The position numbers and the translations under genes were made by a program. A stretch of DNA of 58,362 nucleotides from Geobacter sp. (GTDB lineage Bacteria; Desulfobacterota; Desulfuromonadia; Geobacterales; Pseudopelobacteraceae), in NCBI GenBank assembly GCA_027346925.1, contig DAIERH010000002.1, positions 1 to 58,362 on the forward strand, read 5' to 3'. Below, piece after piece: positions 31,470-40,801 of the stretch. The first letter of the stretch is position 1. Each line of letters begins with the position of its first letter. The notes under the pieces were generated by a model. It was not told the DNA's origin and searched no databases. It worked only from the letters and a program-made list of their open reading frames with translations.

Positions 31470-33817
31470 ACCGGCAACTCCTGCATGGTGCTCGCCAGGT
31501 AGATAGCCGTCACGCCCCCCTGGATGATAACGTCGCATTCCTCGGTCAGGTCCATGTCGGGGTGCCGGAAAGCGTCACGTGACGTGGCCGTGAGCGACAC
31601 TATGCTTGTGCCCCCGTCCGAGTTGTAGTACGTGACTTGGACCGTTACCGGGTACGCCGTGGCGATGATCTTAGCCGCCCTGAAAGTCGTTGGATGGAAC
31701 CGATATCGCTTCGTGGTGACGCTCATGGTTCGGAGCGTTGTCCCCCGGGCGAACGCAACGACATTGCCCCCCACTACGAGGTACAGAGCCCCTGAGACGG
31801 GATCGGCATAGCCGGCCGTGGCGTAGAAGTCCAGGGGGACGAAGTCGCCCGTCTGGGGGTCGAAATAGAAGCCGGCCTGGGTGGCACCGTTGGTGTAAAA
31901 GCCAACGTACTTCTCCTCCCAGAGGTACCCGGAAAGGGTTGTCGGGTTGTACGTGTCGCGCCACTCGTCTGGGGAGATGATGTCTTTGGTGACGATGGTG
32001 GCAGAGTTGATGCCCATCATGGCCAGGCCGTCCGTGCTGGCATAGATGACAGCCGGCCCGACCTGAACCACGCTCCTCTTCGAGATACAGCCGAAACCGA
32101 CACCGAGCTTATCCATGACATAGTTGGAAGGGGCATTACCGGTGACCAAATATGGGACGCCCTGAGTCAGTACCAGCACCGAAGTACCAAAGGCGCCGAG
32201 TCCCATCACGGGAACGTCTGTCGGTTTCTGGTAGCTTACCGGCCAAGCGTAGGGGAAGCCCGGCACGCTGAACAGTACGAGGTTGCCGGAGAAGGCTGCC
32301 ACCGTCTCATTGGCCAGGGGGGTGAGCCCTTCCACTCCGGCGGGCGGGCCGTCCCATTCGGTGGACTGCAGCACCTCGCCAAGGGCAGCCGACAACGTGG
32401 TGTCGCTGTAGGTGCCGGTCGCCAGGGGGATATTGACCAGGAACTGAAGGATCTCGTTGCCGGCGGCGTCCACGTTCGATCGATAGATGTTCTTGCTGAC
32501 GATGTTGTAGTTCGGATCAGCGGTGACATTGGTGTCCGTAATGGCCACGGCGTCACCATCGAAGACATCCACGATGTTCGATGCCAGAGATGGCGGCCCT
32601 TCGTTGCCGTATCCGTTCACCAGCGTTTCTACGTAGTATCTTGACTGGATCAGCGTCCGATCAAGGACCGGCGTAAATACTGGCGTGACCTTGAAATTGC
32701 CCGACACGAATGTCCCGAACGCCGTGCTGTCAATGCCGTCAAGGGTGAAATTATTTGCGTCGGCAACGGTGATCGTAGTTTGCACGGTGGCAAGCTGTGT
32801 CATGCCGACCATGGTATTGAAGGTAACCACTGTGCCGTTGATGAGCCCGTGGTTTGCGGCCGTCACCTGTGCCGGGTTGGCTTTGGTGACGGCCGACATG
32901 GCTACATTAGAATAGTAGGTGGAGTAGTCGCGGGCTATCAGTGTCCAAGTGCCCCCGCCAAAGGCAGGAGTGTAGGTTGTTGTATCGATACCTATACTGA
33001 AACTGTTGGCATCAATCCTGGTTATCGTGCATTCATATCCGTAATTCACCAGCAGGCTGAGCCCAATAATCTTCAGGTGAACCTTATCCCCAGTGGTAAG
33101 CCCATGGTTTGCGCTGGTGACTACCCCGGGGTTTGCTTGGGTGATATTCTGGATGTCGCCAGTCGGCATAGCGAAGAGCCCGTTGAGTAGGAATGACTCT
33201 TGTGGGCCGCTGAACACTGTAGGGTACTGGAACGACAGTGTTTTGCCGTCAATGGACGGTATCCCAGTGCCTGAGAATTTTAGTTGTAGCTGGCTGTTCT
33301 GAGATGTCAGACCGGCTACGGCGCCTGACACCTCAGTCACCCGTGTTGATGCCGTTGTTGTATCAAAGAAGTCTTTGGTGATCGATGTAATGGCATTGAA
33401 CTCAGGGATGGTCGAGCTAACCGCAGACAAGGCATGTGTTGGTGCCGGAGGCGACGGGTAATACCACTTCTCTGGGTAGGCAGTCCCGCCTGAGTTGTAC
33501 AGCGTCGAATCCGTGACCTTGAGCGTCCCACTCTCGGTGTAGAACACCCGGTGGAACGAGTCGTTCGCCAGGGGGGCGGTCATGGCCTTAACATCGCTGT
33601 TCCACGCCAGGAACTTGCCGGCATATTGATATAGGAACAGACTGAGCAACGGGCCGACGTTGGCCGGAGTGTTGTTGAACAGGTCAGCAAGCAGTGCCTC
33701 GACCCCGCCATGGTCGAACCGGCAGTCAACGGCCGCCTGTGACTTCCCATCGGGGAGCAGGAGCGGGTCTTTGATCTTCGGCAGGATGCCGCCGAACTTC
33801 GCAATGGTCAGGAGCAT
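31466..33817 (-). CDS. Tail tube/stabilisation protein (783 aa)
   Basis: The N terminus (FGGILPKIKDPLLLPDGKSQ) and the threonine-rich beta strands that follow match large podovirus tail proteins of the T7 gp12/tail-tubular kind. The middle has duplicated modules beginning ANPAQVTAANHGL and ANPGVVTSANHGL that read like beta-sandwich repeats. It lies after the adaptor gene, as expected. A role in the tail nozzle is likely. Confidence 0.68.
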   Translation of the reverse strand: MLLTIAKFGGILPKIKDPLLLPDGKSQAAVDCRFDHGGVEALLADLFNNTPANVGPLLSLFLYQYAGKFLAWNSDVKAMTAPLANDSFHRVFYTESGTLKVTDSTLYNSGGTAYPEKWYYPSPPAPTHALSAVSSTIPEFNAITSITKDFFDTTTASTRVTEVSGAVAGLTSQNSQLQLKFSGTGIPSIDGKTLSFQYPTVFSGPQESFLLNGLFAMPTGDIQNITQANPGVVTSANHGLTTGDKVHLKIIGLSLLVNYGYECTITRIDANSFSIGIDTTTYTPAFGGGTWTLIARDYSTYYSNVAMSAVTKANPAQVTAANHGLINGTVVTFNTMVGMTQLATVQTTITVADANNFTLDGIDSTAFGTFVSGNFKVTPVFTPVLDRTLIQSRYYVETLVNGYGNEGPPSLASNIVDVFDGDAVAITDTNVTADPNYNIVSKNIYRSNVDAAGNEILQFLVNIPLATGTYSDTTLSAALGEVLQSTEWDGPPAGVEGLTPLANETVAAFSGNLVLFSVPGFPYAWPVSYQKPTDVPVMGLGAFGTSVLVLTQGVPYLVTGNAPSNYVMDKLGVGFGCISKRSVVQVGPAVIYASTDGLAMMGINSATIVTKDIISPDEWRDTYNPTTLSGYLWEEKYVGFYTNGATQAGFYFDPQTGDFVPLDFYATAGYADPVSGALYLVVGGNVVAFARGTTLRTMSVTTKRYRFHPTTFRAAKIIATAYPVTVQVTYYNSDGGTSIVSLTATSRDAFRHPDMDLTEECDVIIQGGVTAIYLASTMQELPV

Positions 33818-34546
33818 CTACATACCCTCAGCGTCTGACTTCGCCTTTGCCGCTTTACCGGCTCCGAGCTTCTGCAGGAACATCTGGTAGAAGGCTGTCC
33901 CTTTGGCCTGGGCGTTGGGGATCTCCGTCTCTTCCACCAGACACCGGTAGATGATGTAGTCCACGATGGCCGGCACGTAGGAGTTGTCCAGCGGGAAGTC
34001 CGTGGGAGTCACGTTGTCGTTCTGGACGAGAGATGTGACTTCTGCCGGGTAGCAGGAACAGATAAGCGAAGCGGCTTGCGTAGTCGTAGGGGGAGGCGGG
34101 GGAAAGACATAGAACACCTCCGGGTTGCGGTCATCCCGCATGACGTACTGAATGGTGTCATCACCGGCAAAAGCGTACCAGCCGGGAAAAAGCCGGTCCA
34201 TCTGTGCCTTGGTAATCAACTGGACGCTAGAAGTCAGGTTATTGCTGAGGTTTACGACCCCCTCGACATCGACGAGGAACAGCGCCCCAGGTGGAAGGTT
34301 TTGCCGCGGTCCGGCGGCAAGTTGAACGTTGCCGAACGTTACGGCGTAGGCTTCCGGCTTTAGGTTGACGATCTCCTTTACACCAAGGTTCAGGTACGGG
34401 AACGTCTTGGTCGTAGACCAGGTAACCTTGGTGATGTCCTTCAGTTGGGTACCTACGATATCGAGGATCTGGGCACATGTGTCGGCATTGATCTGTAACG
34501 GTTCAGCCCCACCGCCCGGCCCGCCTCCGTCAATTATCTGTGGCAT
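33818..34546 (-). CDS. Head-to-tail adaptor protein (242 aa)
   Basis: It begins with a glycine-rich arm (IIDGGGPGGGAEP), then ADTCAQILDIVGTQL, and ends with helices containing FYQMFLQKLG. The sequence resembles phage adaptor-type proteins (DUF6682-like), many of which line the portal exit. ATG 34546 is chosen because GGGGAGC precedes it; a TTG nine codons earlier also exists. It ends directly at the start of the tail protein gene. Confidence 0.62.
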   Translation of the reverse strand: MPQIIDGGGPGGGAEPLQINADTCAQILDIVGTQLKDITKVTWSTTKTFPYLNLGVKEIVNLKPEAYAVTFGNVQLAAGPRQNLPPGALFLVDVEGVVNLSNNLTSSVQLITKAQMDRLFPGWYAFAGDDTIQYVMRDDRNPEVFYVFPPPPPTTTQAASLICSCYPAEVTSLVQNDNVTPTDFPLDNSYVPAIVDYIIYRCLVEETEIPNAQAKGTAFYQMFLQKLGAGKAAKAKSDAEGM

Positions 34547-34718
34547 CGCTCCCCCTCGCGCTTCCGTGTTCAATTTCCTTACGTTTTACCATACTTGTCA
34601 GGCACTCACAACAGTGATCACACGGCGCCGTTGTGAGATAGTGGCACTGCGGACAGACATGGGTGAGATGCCATAAACCGCCTGGTGCCATCGGTACGTC
34701 GCAGTTGGGGCAGTTCAT
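34530..34718 (-). CDS. Small zinc-ribbon protein (62 aa)
   Basis: Cysteine pairs CPNC, CPQC, and CDHCCEC form zinc ribbons. The ATG follows a run of twelve G residues that may itself act as the ribosome site. Just upstream (34803-34856) a 17-codon frame begins MECPNCDSS, a partial copy of this gene's start. Function is unknown. Confidence 0.6.
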   Translation of the reverse strand: MNCPNCDVPMAPGGLWHLTHVCPQCHYLTTAPCDHCCECLTSMVKRKEIEHGSARGSDATDN

Positions 34719-34722
34719 AGTT

Positions 34723-34741
34723 CCCCCCCCCCCCGGGGGGG
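34723..34741. repeat. Poly-C/poly-G tract (C12 G7)
   Basis: Twelve C are followed by seven G. On the minus strand this places G12 five bases before the ATG of the zinc-ribbon gene. Such tracts slip during replication and sequencing, so the length may vary. Confidence 0.85.
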
Positions 34742-34865
34742 CGATTATAGCCACCCGCCTTTTTGCAACGTGCTGCTGTCACAGTTGGGGCATTCCATTT
34801 ATTGGTAGGTTCCAATACCCGACGCAAGAGCATCCATTGCTCCGGCACAACGTTCATGAGGCACA

Positions 34866-36839
34866 TTAGTAGCCATACCATTCTGTAGTTATATAAAATG
34901 TTGTCGAACCGGTAGATAACACACTCGTATTACCGCCTGTTGTCGTAAGTCGTGCATAAATAGTAGTTGCATAACCATCCCAGGTAGGAAATGACCCGCC
35001 CTGGATGGCATTAGCCCTGTTAATCAAAGATCCAAGTTGCGAGTCATTCGTCCCGACTGTAATCGGAACAGTTAAAACATCGTGGCTTAATAAAAGATTA
35101 TTACTACCAGCGCTTGTGCCTACTATTAAAGCTGCTGACGATACCCCACCTCCCGTATATGGTGTTGTGGTTTCTGCAACTATGTTAGTTATCTTGGACC
35201 TGTTCGGTATTGTCCCGATCAATACGTCAGCTGTTGTACTAGCTGCGGAAAAAGCATTATGTGCAACTGTAACAATATAGGTTTGGGTGTTAATACGTCC
35301 ATTGGCATTAACCGTTATTCCGGTGCCGGATGCCGGAGTTACATTCAAGGTTTTGTCATATAGTGGCACATTTGTACTGTTGGCCTTCCAAGTAAAACCC
35401 AAGTCAGTATTATTAAGCGTTATTGTTTCGGTGCCATTATCAGTAAATGTTCCACCGATTCTGACATTGGTGAAAGCGTTGCCTCGTGCGGATGGCTTAA
35501 TAGTAATATCCCCGGTTGTCCCACCATCCACTCTATTCTGCGCGGAAGTAGCATCAAAAGTAATTTCAGTAGCAGCCGTGTTTGTTGCGTAGTTAAAAAT
35601 ATTGGATAACAAATTTTTTGATCCGCTAACCAATATCTTGCCCGCTTCAGCATTAGTCCCATTAACCGTATTATCGTGCGAGTTTTGACCTAATTCTATG
35701 TTGGTGGTGTTTTGTTCGATCGTTCCGCCATAAATATTATTACTGAAAGCGTTGTTGACTAGCAAACCACGCCCCGAAACTCCCTCTATAACCGGGTTTA
35801 CAATAGTTACCCCTGTTGTCGAGTCACCGTTCCCAGAAGTCCCGCCAAGAACAATTCCGTTTACAGGCGTAACCGTGAACACTCCCTGGTTCAAAGATAC
35901 GCTAAAATTATCCAGTTTCCCGATAACAGTAAAATCGCTTTTAAATCCATCCGCCGATACATCACTAATGCTGACATCACGTATAGTCCAATGGTGAACG
36001 TCGTTAATATATATACCGTTTGTCGCACTCGCGGTGCCCTTTATCATGAAATTAGACAAAGAAACATTCAGCTGCCCACTACCAGACAAATTAACACAAT
36101 TGCCAGTTCCGGCAAACCTCAATACTGTGGACACCCCATCACCGTGGATATTGATGCCCGTTTTTGCCCAGGCTGGTGCCGTGGAGTAAGAATAATTACC
36201 GGCTGGGAAATAGTAATCCACCCCCGCCGCCCACGGGGTGACAGTATCCCAGCCAGACCAGGGAGACGATGAAGAACCATTTCCGCTAGTGCTAAACCAC
36301 GGTATTCTGATATGATCCAAACCGGAAACCGACCCTGTCCCAGCAAACGCCTGATAATCTCCTATCTGCGGCTGAGACTGGAACGTCAGCGTCTTGCCGC
36401 TGGCGATGGTGATAATAGCCCCATTGACTGGCTGAAGTGTGATGTTGCTTGGGATTGTGAGGTTATTCACGTTCTGGTTCGTCGCATATTGCAAAGTTGC
36501 TGGAGTTGAACCAATCGCAGCCTTGGCAGTAGACAAATTACCGAACTTCTCGACATGGAAAGCAGGGCCAGACGAAACAGCATAGTTGGCCACACCGCTG
36601 GTGTTCTTAAATACTGCACCATAAGGCAATGTTGACCATGTACTGACACCATCGCCAACCTTCAGGAGCCCCGTATCCGTCTCGTAGCCAGGCTCCCCGT
36701 TCTGGAGGACAGGATTGGCTGCAAGCCATTGAGCCAATGTGCCGCGTTTGAAGATGATGCTGACACCGGTCGCGGCGAGAGTACATGCACATGTGGCAAG
36801 GACCAGCATGGATGCGATCCACATAATTCTAATTTTCAT
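34866..36839 (-). CDS. Tail spike/fibre with signal peptide and beta-helix (657 aa)
   Basis: Residues 1-23 look like a signal peptide (KIRIMWIASMLVLATCACTL). Next is the repeat known at the N end of phage tropism proteins: FKRGTLAQWLAANPVL, GEPGYETDTG, KVGDG and WSTLPY. The body is rich in short N, G and T strands (DVHHWTIRDVSISDVSADG), as in right-handed beta-helix spikes. It probably binds or cleaves a surface glycan. Export through the Sec system would be surprising for a virion protein. RBS AAAAGGAGAAAATTGCA. Confidence 0.75.
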   Translation of the reverse strand: MKIRIMWIASMLVLATCACTLAATGVSIIFKRGTLAQWLAANPVLQNGEPGYETDTGLLKVGDGVSTWSTLPYGAVFKNTSGVANYAVSSGPAFHVEKFGNLSTAKAAIGSTPATLQYATNQNVNNLTIPSNITLQPVNGAIITIASGKTLTFQSQPQIGDYQAFAGTGSVSGLDHIRIPWFSTSGNGSSSSPWSGWDTVTPWAAGVDYYFPAGNYSYSTAPAWAKTGINIHGDGVSTVLRFAGTGNCVNLSGSGQLNVSLSNFMIKGTASATNGIYINDVHHWTIRDVSISDVSADGFKSDFTVIGKLDNFSVSLNQGVFTVTPVNGIVLGGTSGNGDSTTGVTIVNPVIEGVSGRGLLVNNAFSNNIYGGTIEQNTTNIELGQNSHDNTVNGTNAEAGKILVSGSKNLLSNIFNYATNTAATEITFDATSAQNRVDGGTTGDITIKPSARGNAFTNVRIGGTFTDNGTETITLNNTDLGFTWKANSTNVPLYDKTLNVTPASGTGITVNANGRINTQTYIVTVAHNAFSAASTTADVLIGTIPNRSKITNIVAETTTPYTGGGVSSAALIVGTSAGSNNLLLSHDVLTVPITVGTNDSQLGSLINRANAIQGGSFPTWDGYATTIYARLTTTGGNTSVLSTGSTTFYITTEWYGY

Positions 36840-36865
36840 TGCAATTTTCTCCTTTTGACTTTTCG

Positions 36866-36940
36866 TCAGACATCACACCTGTTCTTTTCGTGAACTCGTT
36901 CATCCACCACGATCACGTCAAAGGGTTGAAGCTCAATCAT
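36866..36940 (-). CDS. Possible 24-aa peptide
   Basis: ATG 36940 is preceded by GGAGATGACG, and the peptide runs MIELQPFDVIVVDERVHEK and on to TGA. It overlaps the end of the gene before it. There is no supporting homology. Confidence 0.3.
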   Translation of the reverse strand: MIELQPFDVIVVDERVHEKNRCDV

Positions 36941-37034
36941 CGTCATCTCCATTCATGCCGCTGCAAACCTGGATGATAGCCCCGATACCAATCGCCACCA
37001 CGAGCAAGAGGATGCAGACAGTTGAGCCGGTCAT
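36933..37034 (-). CDS. Small membrane peptide (33 aa)
   Basis: One hydrophobic helix (VCILLLVVAIGIGAII) is followed by an acidic tail ending in DDDD. The ATG overlaps the stop of the secreted protein gene (ATGA). A minor membrane or lysis accessory role is possible. Confidence 0.5.
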   Translation of the reverse strand: MTGSTVCILLLVVAIGIGAIIQVCSGMNGDDDD

Positions 37035-37711
37035 AGTCCGCAAAACCTCTTGAATACGTCTGCCAAACCCAACAGATCGGCCACGCTGGTATCGGTCGGG
37101 ATTACGGCATAGGTGAGCCGCAGATACTCATTTTCTACTCGGGAAGCCGCGGCTCCCACGCGCTGGTTCTCGGAGATCAACCAAGTAGCAAACTGTTGAG
37201 CCGACATTCCCAGGTTGGCCCCCATGCCGGCGAGATAAGCACTGGCTGTTTGACCGTTTTTCGTAATGGTGGTGTCACCGGCCCCCGCCAGCACCGCCTG
37301 TGCCGCTTGATAGTTCTGCTCATAGACCGCGATCACGCCGGCATTGTCGCTAGTGACCTTTGATAATCCCAGCTTGCGGACGGCCAAGACATCGGCGGAG
37401 ACCTGCGCCCGAAGAGTCGGGCAGGCTGCCAGGACCTGGCCATCCGTGGCCGTACCGGCAGAATCCTCCCAGACCTCGGTACGCCGGTTGGCGCTGCTAC
37501 TGTAGATCGAAAACCCAGGAGAAAAACAGACTGGACGGGACACACTGGATGGATATTTTGGAGCAGGACCATTATTAAGCCGCGTCTCTGGCCCCGTGGT
37601 GCCATGCACACTCACATACTGCGGAGTCACTTGATCACGGACAACAATGGTGTATCCAGCGTGAGCCGTGGTGGGTATGACGAGGAAAAGAAAAACTAAC
37701 GATGCTTTCAT
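37031..37711 (-). CDS. Secreted/virion protein with signal peptide (226 aa)
   Basis: A clear signal peptide (KASLVFLFLVIPTTAHAG) with an AHA cleavage site precedes a mixed domain and a helical C-terminal half with NYQAAQAVLAG. No family is recognised. It lies between the spike and the collagen-like protein, all of which carry export signals. The start follows GGGAGGCATTGCAAC. Confidence 0.65.
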   Translation of the reverse strand: MKASLVFLFLVIPTTAHAGYTIVVRDQVTPQYVSVHGTTGPETRLNNGPAPKYPSSVSRPVCFSPGFSIYSSSANRRTEVWEDSAGTATDGQVLAACPTLRAQVSADVLAVRKLGLSKVTSDNAGVIAVYEQNYQAAQAVLAGAGDTTITKNGQTASAYLAGMGANLGMSAQQFATWLISENQRVGAAASRVENEYLRLTYAVIPTDTSVADLLGLADVFKRFCGL

Positions 37712-37726
37712 GTTGCAATGCCTCCC

Positions 37727-37900
37727 TTATGGGGGGAAGGGGCAATACGGGGCCCCAACAGTGATGGTCCTGGGGCATGGTGTACCCCATACTCGGTAAC
37801 AGGGCTGTCTAGCCGGTGCTTCGTAGGGGCAACAGAGCAGTCCAACGGTGGACAGCAAAACCAGTGTCAGCATCACCAAGAAGAAGTCGCGGTCTCTCAC
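37727..37900 (-). CDS. Small membrane or lipoprotein-like peptide (57 aa)
   Basis: A GTG start overlaps the stop of the collagen-like gene (GTGA). A hydrophobic helix (FFLVMLTLVLLSTVGLLCC) ends in two cysteines, then comes a proline-rich exported tail. The layout resembles small outer-membrane spanin-like lipoproteins, but the lipobox is not standard. Confidence 0.5.
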   Translation of the reverse strand: MRDRDFFLVMLTLVLLSTVGLLCCPYEAPARQPCYRVWGTPCPRTITVGAPYCPFPP

Positions 37901-38919
37901 TGGATCACCACTGTCCCGGAACTGTAGACTTGAAATGACAAGGTCGTCCCATTACCTCGGTATTGCTTCTCGTAGCCATCAGAAGTCTTTTGCCATCGAA
38001 GGTGGTTGGTTGAATCTCGCATCTCTAGTGCCCATGTGGTTGGGTTTATCGCAATCCGAACGTACCCGTTCAAGTCGAGAAGCGATATTGTGCCATCGCC
38101 AGAAACAAACCATCGAACATTGCCTACCAGATCTCGCACCTGATACATACTGGTGCTATCCGTCTGTGGTGCGAGTGGTTGGCGGTCAACTGGGTTACCT
38201 CCTGCTGCAGCCAATGTAGATAGTATTTGTGCTTGCGTAATAGTGCCCGGGTTTCCCGGGTCCCCCTTGTCACCTTTCGGACCAATTTTGAGAGCCGCTA
38301 TTGGTGCAATGGCGGTGCATGTCCTGCCACCGTAGCTCAAGTCTACAGATACCCAGTTATCGGTTTTGCTTGCTGAATAGGTGCCAAACCTGGCAGGCTG
38401 GAATGTTGATTGCGTGCTGTACGTATCAAACGACAACAGGGTGTTGGACGTAGGGACATGCCAGTGGTATGAGCCTGGGGTTTTCAGCAGTCCCGACTCA
38501 TACAGCTTCGCGGTATAGGGGAACATAGCCGGGACAGGAGAAAGCCCGTAAGTGTCATAGGTGAACGCCATAGGCCCAGAATCGATAACGCATTGCAAAG
38601 CAGGTGTACCATCCGCTCCGGTTGCCCCAGTCGCCCCAGTTGCCCCAGTTGCCCCAGTCGCCCCAGGTGCCCCTGGGGCACCGTCAAAAACATCTACGCA
38701 TGCCTGTGCTGTGGCACCATTAATTGTCAGTGTCTTGCCGCTGGTGCTAACACTGGAACTGCCTGTAGCAATCACGCGCAACGTATCATTGACCGTCGTG
38801 GACTTGATGTTCCCGCCGGCTGCCGAGATGTTGCCAAAACTGATCGTAGGGCCGATGACCGTGGCGCTGGCCAGGGCCGGCAGGGCAAGGCATAGCAGTA
38901 TGGCTAGGACGAGTCTCAC
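37897..38919 (-). CDS. Collagen-like fibre protein with signal peptide (340 aa)
   Basis: Residues 1-18 form a signal peptide (VLAILLCLALPALASA). Two Gly-X-Y blocks follow: GAPGAPGATGATGATG near residue 85 and GPKGDKGDPGNPG near 225. The C terminus (VRWFVSGDGTISLLDLNG, then LEMRDSTNHLRW) looks like a beta-structured trimerisation or knob domain. Collagen-like repeats are common in phage fibres. The GTG start overlaps the stop of the upstream adaptor gene. Confidence 0.75.
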   Translation of the reverse strand: MRLVLAILLCLALPALASATVIGPTISFGNISAAGGNIKSTTVNDTLRVIATGSSSVSTSGKTLTINGATAQACVDVFDGAPGAPGATGATGATGATGATGADGTPALQCVIDSGPMAFTYDTYGLSPVPAMFPYTAKLYESGLLKTPGSYHWHVPTSNTLLSFDTYSTQSTFQPARFGTYSASKTDNWVSVDLSYGGRTCTAIAPIAALKIGPKGDKGDPGNPGTITQAQILSTLAAAGGNPVDRQPLAPQTDSTSMYQVRDLVGNVRWFVSGDGTISLLDLNGYVRIAINPTTWALEMRDSTNHLRWQKTSDGYEKQYRGNGTTLSFQVYSSGTVVIQ

Positions 38920-39773
38920 AGAAACGTACTCCTATTGGTCCGCCGGTTGGGCGTCAGGTGAACTCTTGAGTTAACCACCGTCTCAACCTCCCGGTGGACG
39001 AAGGAAAGGAACGTCGGGTCCGCGTCGGGCATCGCCATACCCTCTACGATGATCTTCACGCAGCCTTCACGGTACACCTCGTCAAACAGACTGTTGAACG
39101 GGAGAACGTCGGCGGGAACTGTGACCCTAGCCGGCTGCTGGAAATAACGCCCCTTCAGGCTGATATCCCACACCACCTTCGGCCGAATGAACATGGTCGT
39201 GTTGATGATCTTCATCTTGTGCGGCAGCGTCCCGGACGGCTCCCACGACTCGCCATTGAGTCCGTACCACTCCCACCAGCCGTATTCATTGTGGTCGTAG
39301 TCGTCGTTCAGGTAGGACGGCTGCAGGTGCTGGTGCTGCTGTGAGGCGGTCAGCCCGTCGATGATGCCCTGGACGTTTGCCACCAGGGGCTGCGCGGTGA
39401 CGATGGCCTGAATGTTGGAAACCAGCGTGCCGGAACTGGCCAGCAGGTTGTTGATCATGGTGAGGTTCGGTCCGGTGAGCCCGGCCGTGGTGAGTTGTGT
39501 GGTTAGACTGGTTACCAGACCTTCCACGGCCACGGCATACGGCTTCTCTGCCGGTGACAGGAAGTCGGTAGGCAGGGTGAAACTGTACTGGCCGGCCGGG
39601 ATGATGGCCGAGAGACTACCCGTCGCCAAGAGGTCAGAGTTGCGCTCCAGGAGCTTCTTGAAGATGATGCTGGTAATGGAGTTGGCGGCGCCGAAAACGG
39701 TGATCCCTGTGGGCTTCGCGTTGCCGACGCGGGGGAGAATATCGAACAGCAACTGGCTAGCGGTGTAGGCCAT
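38916..39773 (-). CDS. Adaptor/neck protein (285 aa)
   Basis: An N-terminal helical region (TASQLLFDILPRVGNAK) is followed by a beta-rich middle with LPTDFLSPAEKPYAV and a C-terminal segment with FNSLFDEVYREGCVKIIVEGM. The wording is like tail-adaptor proteins of podoviruses. The start follows AAGGAGACTAGCCC. Assignment is by context and pattern. Confidence 0.55.
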   Translation of the reverse strand: MAYTASQLLFDILPRVGNAKPTGITVFGAANSITSIIFKKLLERNSDLLATGSLSAIIPAGQYSFTLPTDFLSPAEKPYAVAVEGLVTSLTTQLTTAGLTGPNLTMINNLLASSGTLVSNIQAIVTAQPLVANVQGIIDGLTASQQHQHLQPSYLNDDYDHNEYGWWEWYGLNGESWEPSGTLPHKMKIINTTMFIRPKVVWDISLKGRYFQQPARVTVPADVLPFNSLFDEVYREGCVKIIVEGMAMPDADPTFLSFVHREVETVVNSRVHLTPNRRTNRSTFL

Positions 39774-39776
39774 GGG

Positions 39777-40061
39777 CTAGTCTCCTTCGCTGGTTCTCAT
39801 CACGTCTGTTGCCCGTGTGTGCGCATGCTTGCCGCAAGTGGTGCAAGTCCCATTCTCGACCCTTGTCCGGTGTTCGGCCCATAGCGCGGAAAGGTCCTTT
39901 TCGAGCTTGCCGAGCCGGGCAAAAACTTCGGTGTTGAACCTGATGAAAGAATCTTTCATCTCCTTGATGTCCCCTTTGATCCCCATGAAAATCACGGCAA
40001 TCAGCGACTGCACCAGCAAAATCAACCCTCCGATGATGGACATCAACACCTGTGGACTCAT
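39777..40061 (-). CDS. Membrane-anchored coiled-coil protein (94 aa)
   Basis: One transmembrane helix (SIIGGLILLVQSLIAVIFMG) is followed by a charged coiled coil and a CTTC pair near the C terminus. It lies in the lysis region and may be an i-spanin-like or antiholin-like protein. The ATG at 40061 follows GGGGGGTGC; the longer reading has no ribosome site. Confidence 0.55.
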   Translation of the reverse strand: MSPQVLMSIIGGLILLVQSLIAVIFMGIKGDIKEMKDSFIRFNTEVFARLGKLEKDLSALWAEHRTRVENGTCTTCGKHAHTRATDVMRTSEGD

Positions 40062-40139
40062 GCACCCCCCTCTTCCTGTGTCATTCTGGATGTGCGGCAA
40101 ATAGCACGCACATCCAGCCTTAATAATTGATTTCGGGAG

Positions 40140-40535
40140 TTATCCGTTCTGCGCGGCCTGGATTTCGGGAGGAATTTCGCTCGACGTGGAAATCGACTGA
40201 GCTAGGGAATCAATCAAGGTCATACCCGAAATGATTCCCAGCCCAGTCCATTGCGCCTGGTGCAGAGATTCCCCGTTCTGGTTGGCTGCAGTCAGGGCGT
40301 TTGTGACCACCCCCGAGGCTTTCTTGATACCGTCCATAAGCGCAGACACTGGTACAGGATCAGTCTGCTCGGCCACGATGGCAGAAAGCGCCATGGGGAT
40401 CGCCGCGAACGCCGCGCCCTGATAGTCGGAACTGTGCATACTAGTCCCGGTCTGTTGCGACTGTGCATAACTGGCGGCCAGAGATAGACCGACAACCTCA
40501 GCAGCCTGGAGCAATTTGGAAAGGTCAATCTTCAT
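40140..40535 (-). CDS. Hypothetical protein in lysis region (131 aa)
   Basis: Alanine-rich helices (FAAIPMALSAIVAEQ and GLGIISGMTLIDSLAQ) are moderately hydrophobic. It could associate with membranes. The start follows AAAGGAGAGTAGAG. Its function is unknown. Confidence 0.55.
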   Translation of the reverse strand: MKIDLSKLLQAAEVVGLSLAASYAQSQQTGTSMHSSDYQGAAFAAIPMALSAIVAEQTDPVPVSALMDGIKKASGVVTNALTAANQNGESLHQAQWTGLGIISGMTLIDSLAQSISTSSEIPPEIQAAQNG

Positions 40536-40537
40536 CT

Positions 40538-40768
40538 CTACTCTCCTTTCGATTGTGGGGCTTCCGCCCCTTGGTCGTTTGGGCTTGCGCTCTGCTTCAT
40601 TTGGCCTGTCATGTAGCCGGCCAGCGCAGACAGTGCGTTGCTGCCGATCACGACAAAAACGGTAATGACGGAGTCTACCTTGCCCATTGCTGCCAATATA
40701 CCACCCATCAGGACGCTAACCACGCCAAGAATGATGATACCCTTTACCGCAATTTCGTTTGTGTCCAT
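40538..40768 (-). CDS. Putative holin (76 aa, two membrane helices)
   Basis: Two hydrophobic helices (IIILGVVSVLMGGILAA and VFVVIGSNALSALAGYM) are separated by a short turn and followed by a charged tail. Size, layout and position just after the endolysin in the operon suit a class II holin that opens the inner membrane. Confidence 0.68.
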   Translation of the reverse strand: MDTNEIAVKGIIILGVVSVLMGGILAAMGKVDSVITVFVVIGSNALSALAGYMTGQMKQSASPNDQGAEAPQSKGE

Positions 40769-40801
40769 GATTTGCGTGTTCCTCCTTATGGTTTTCTTAT
40801 C

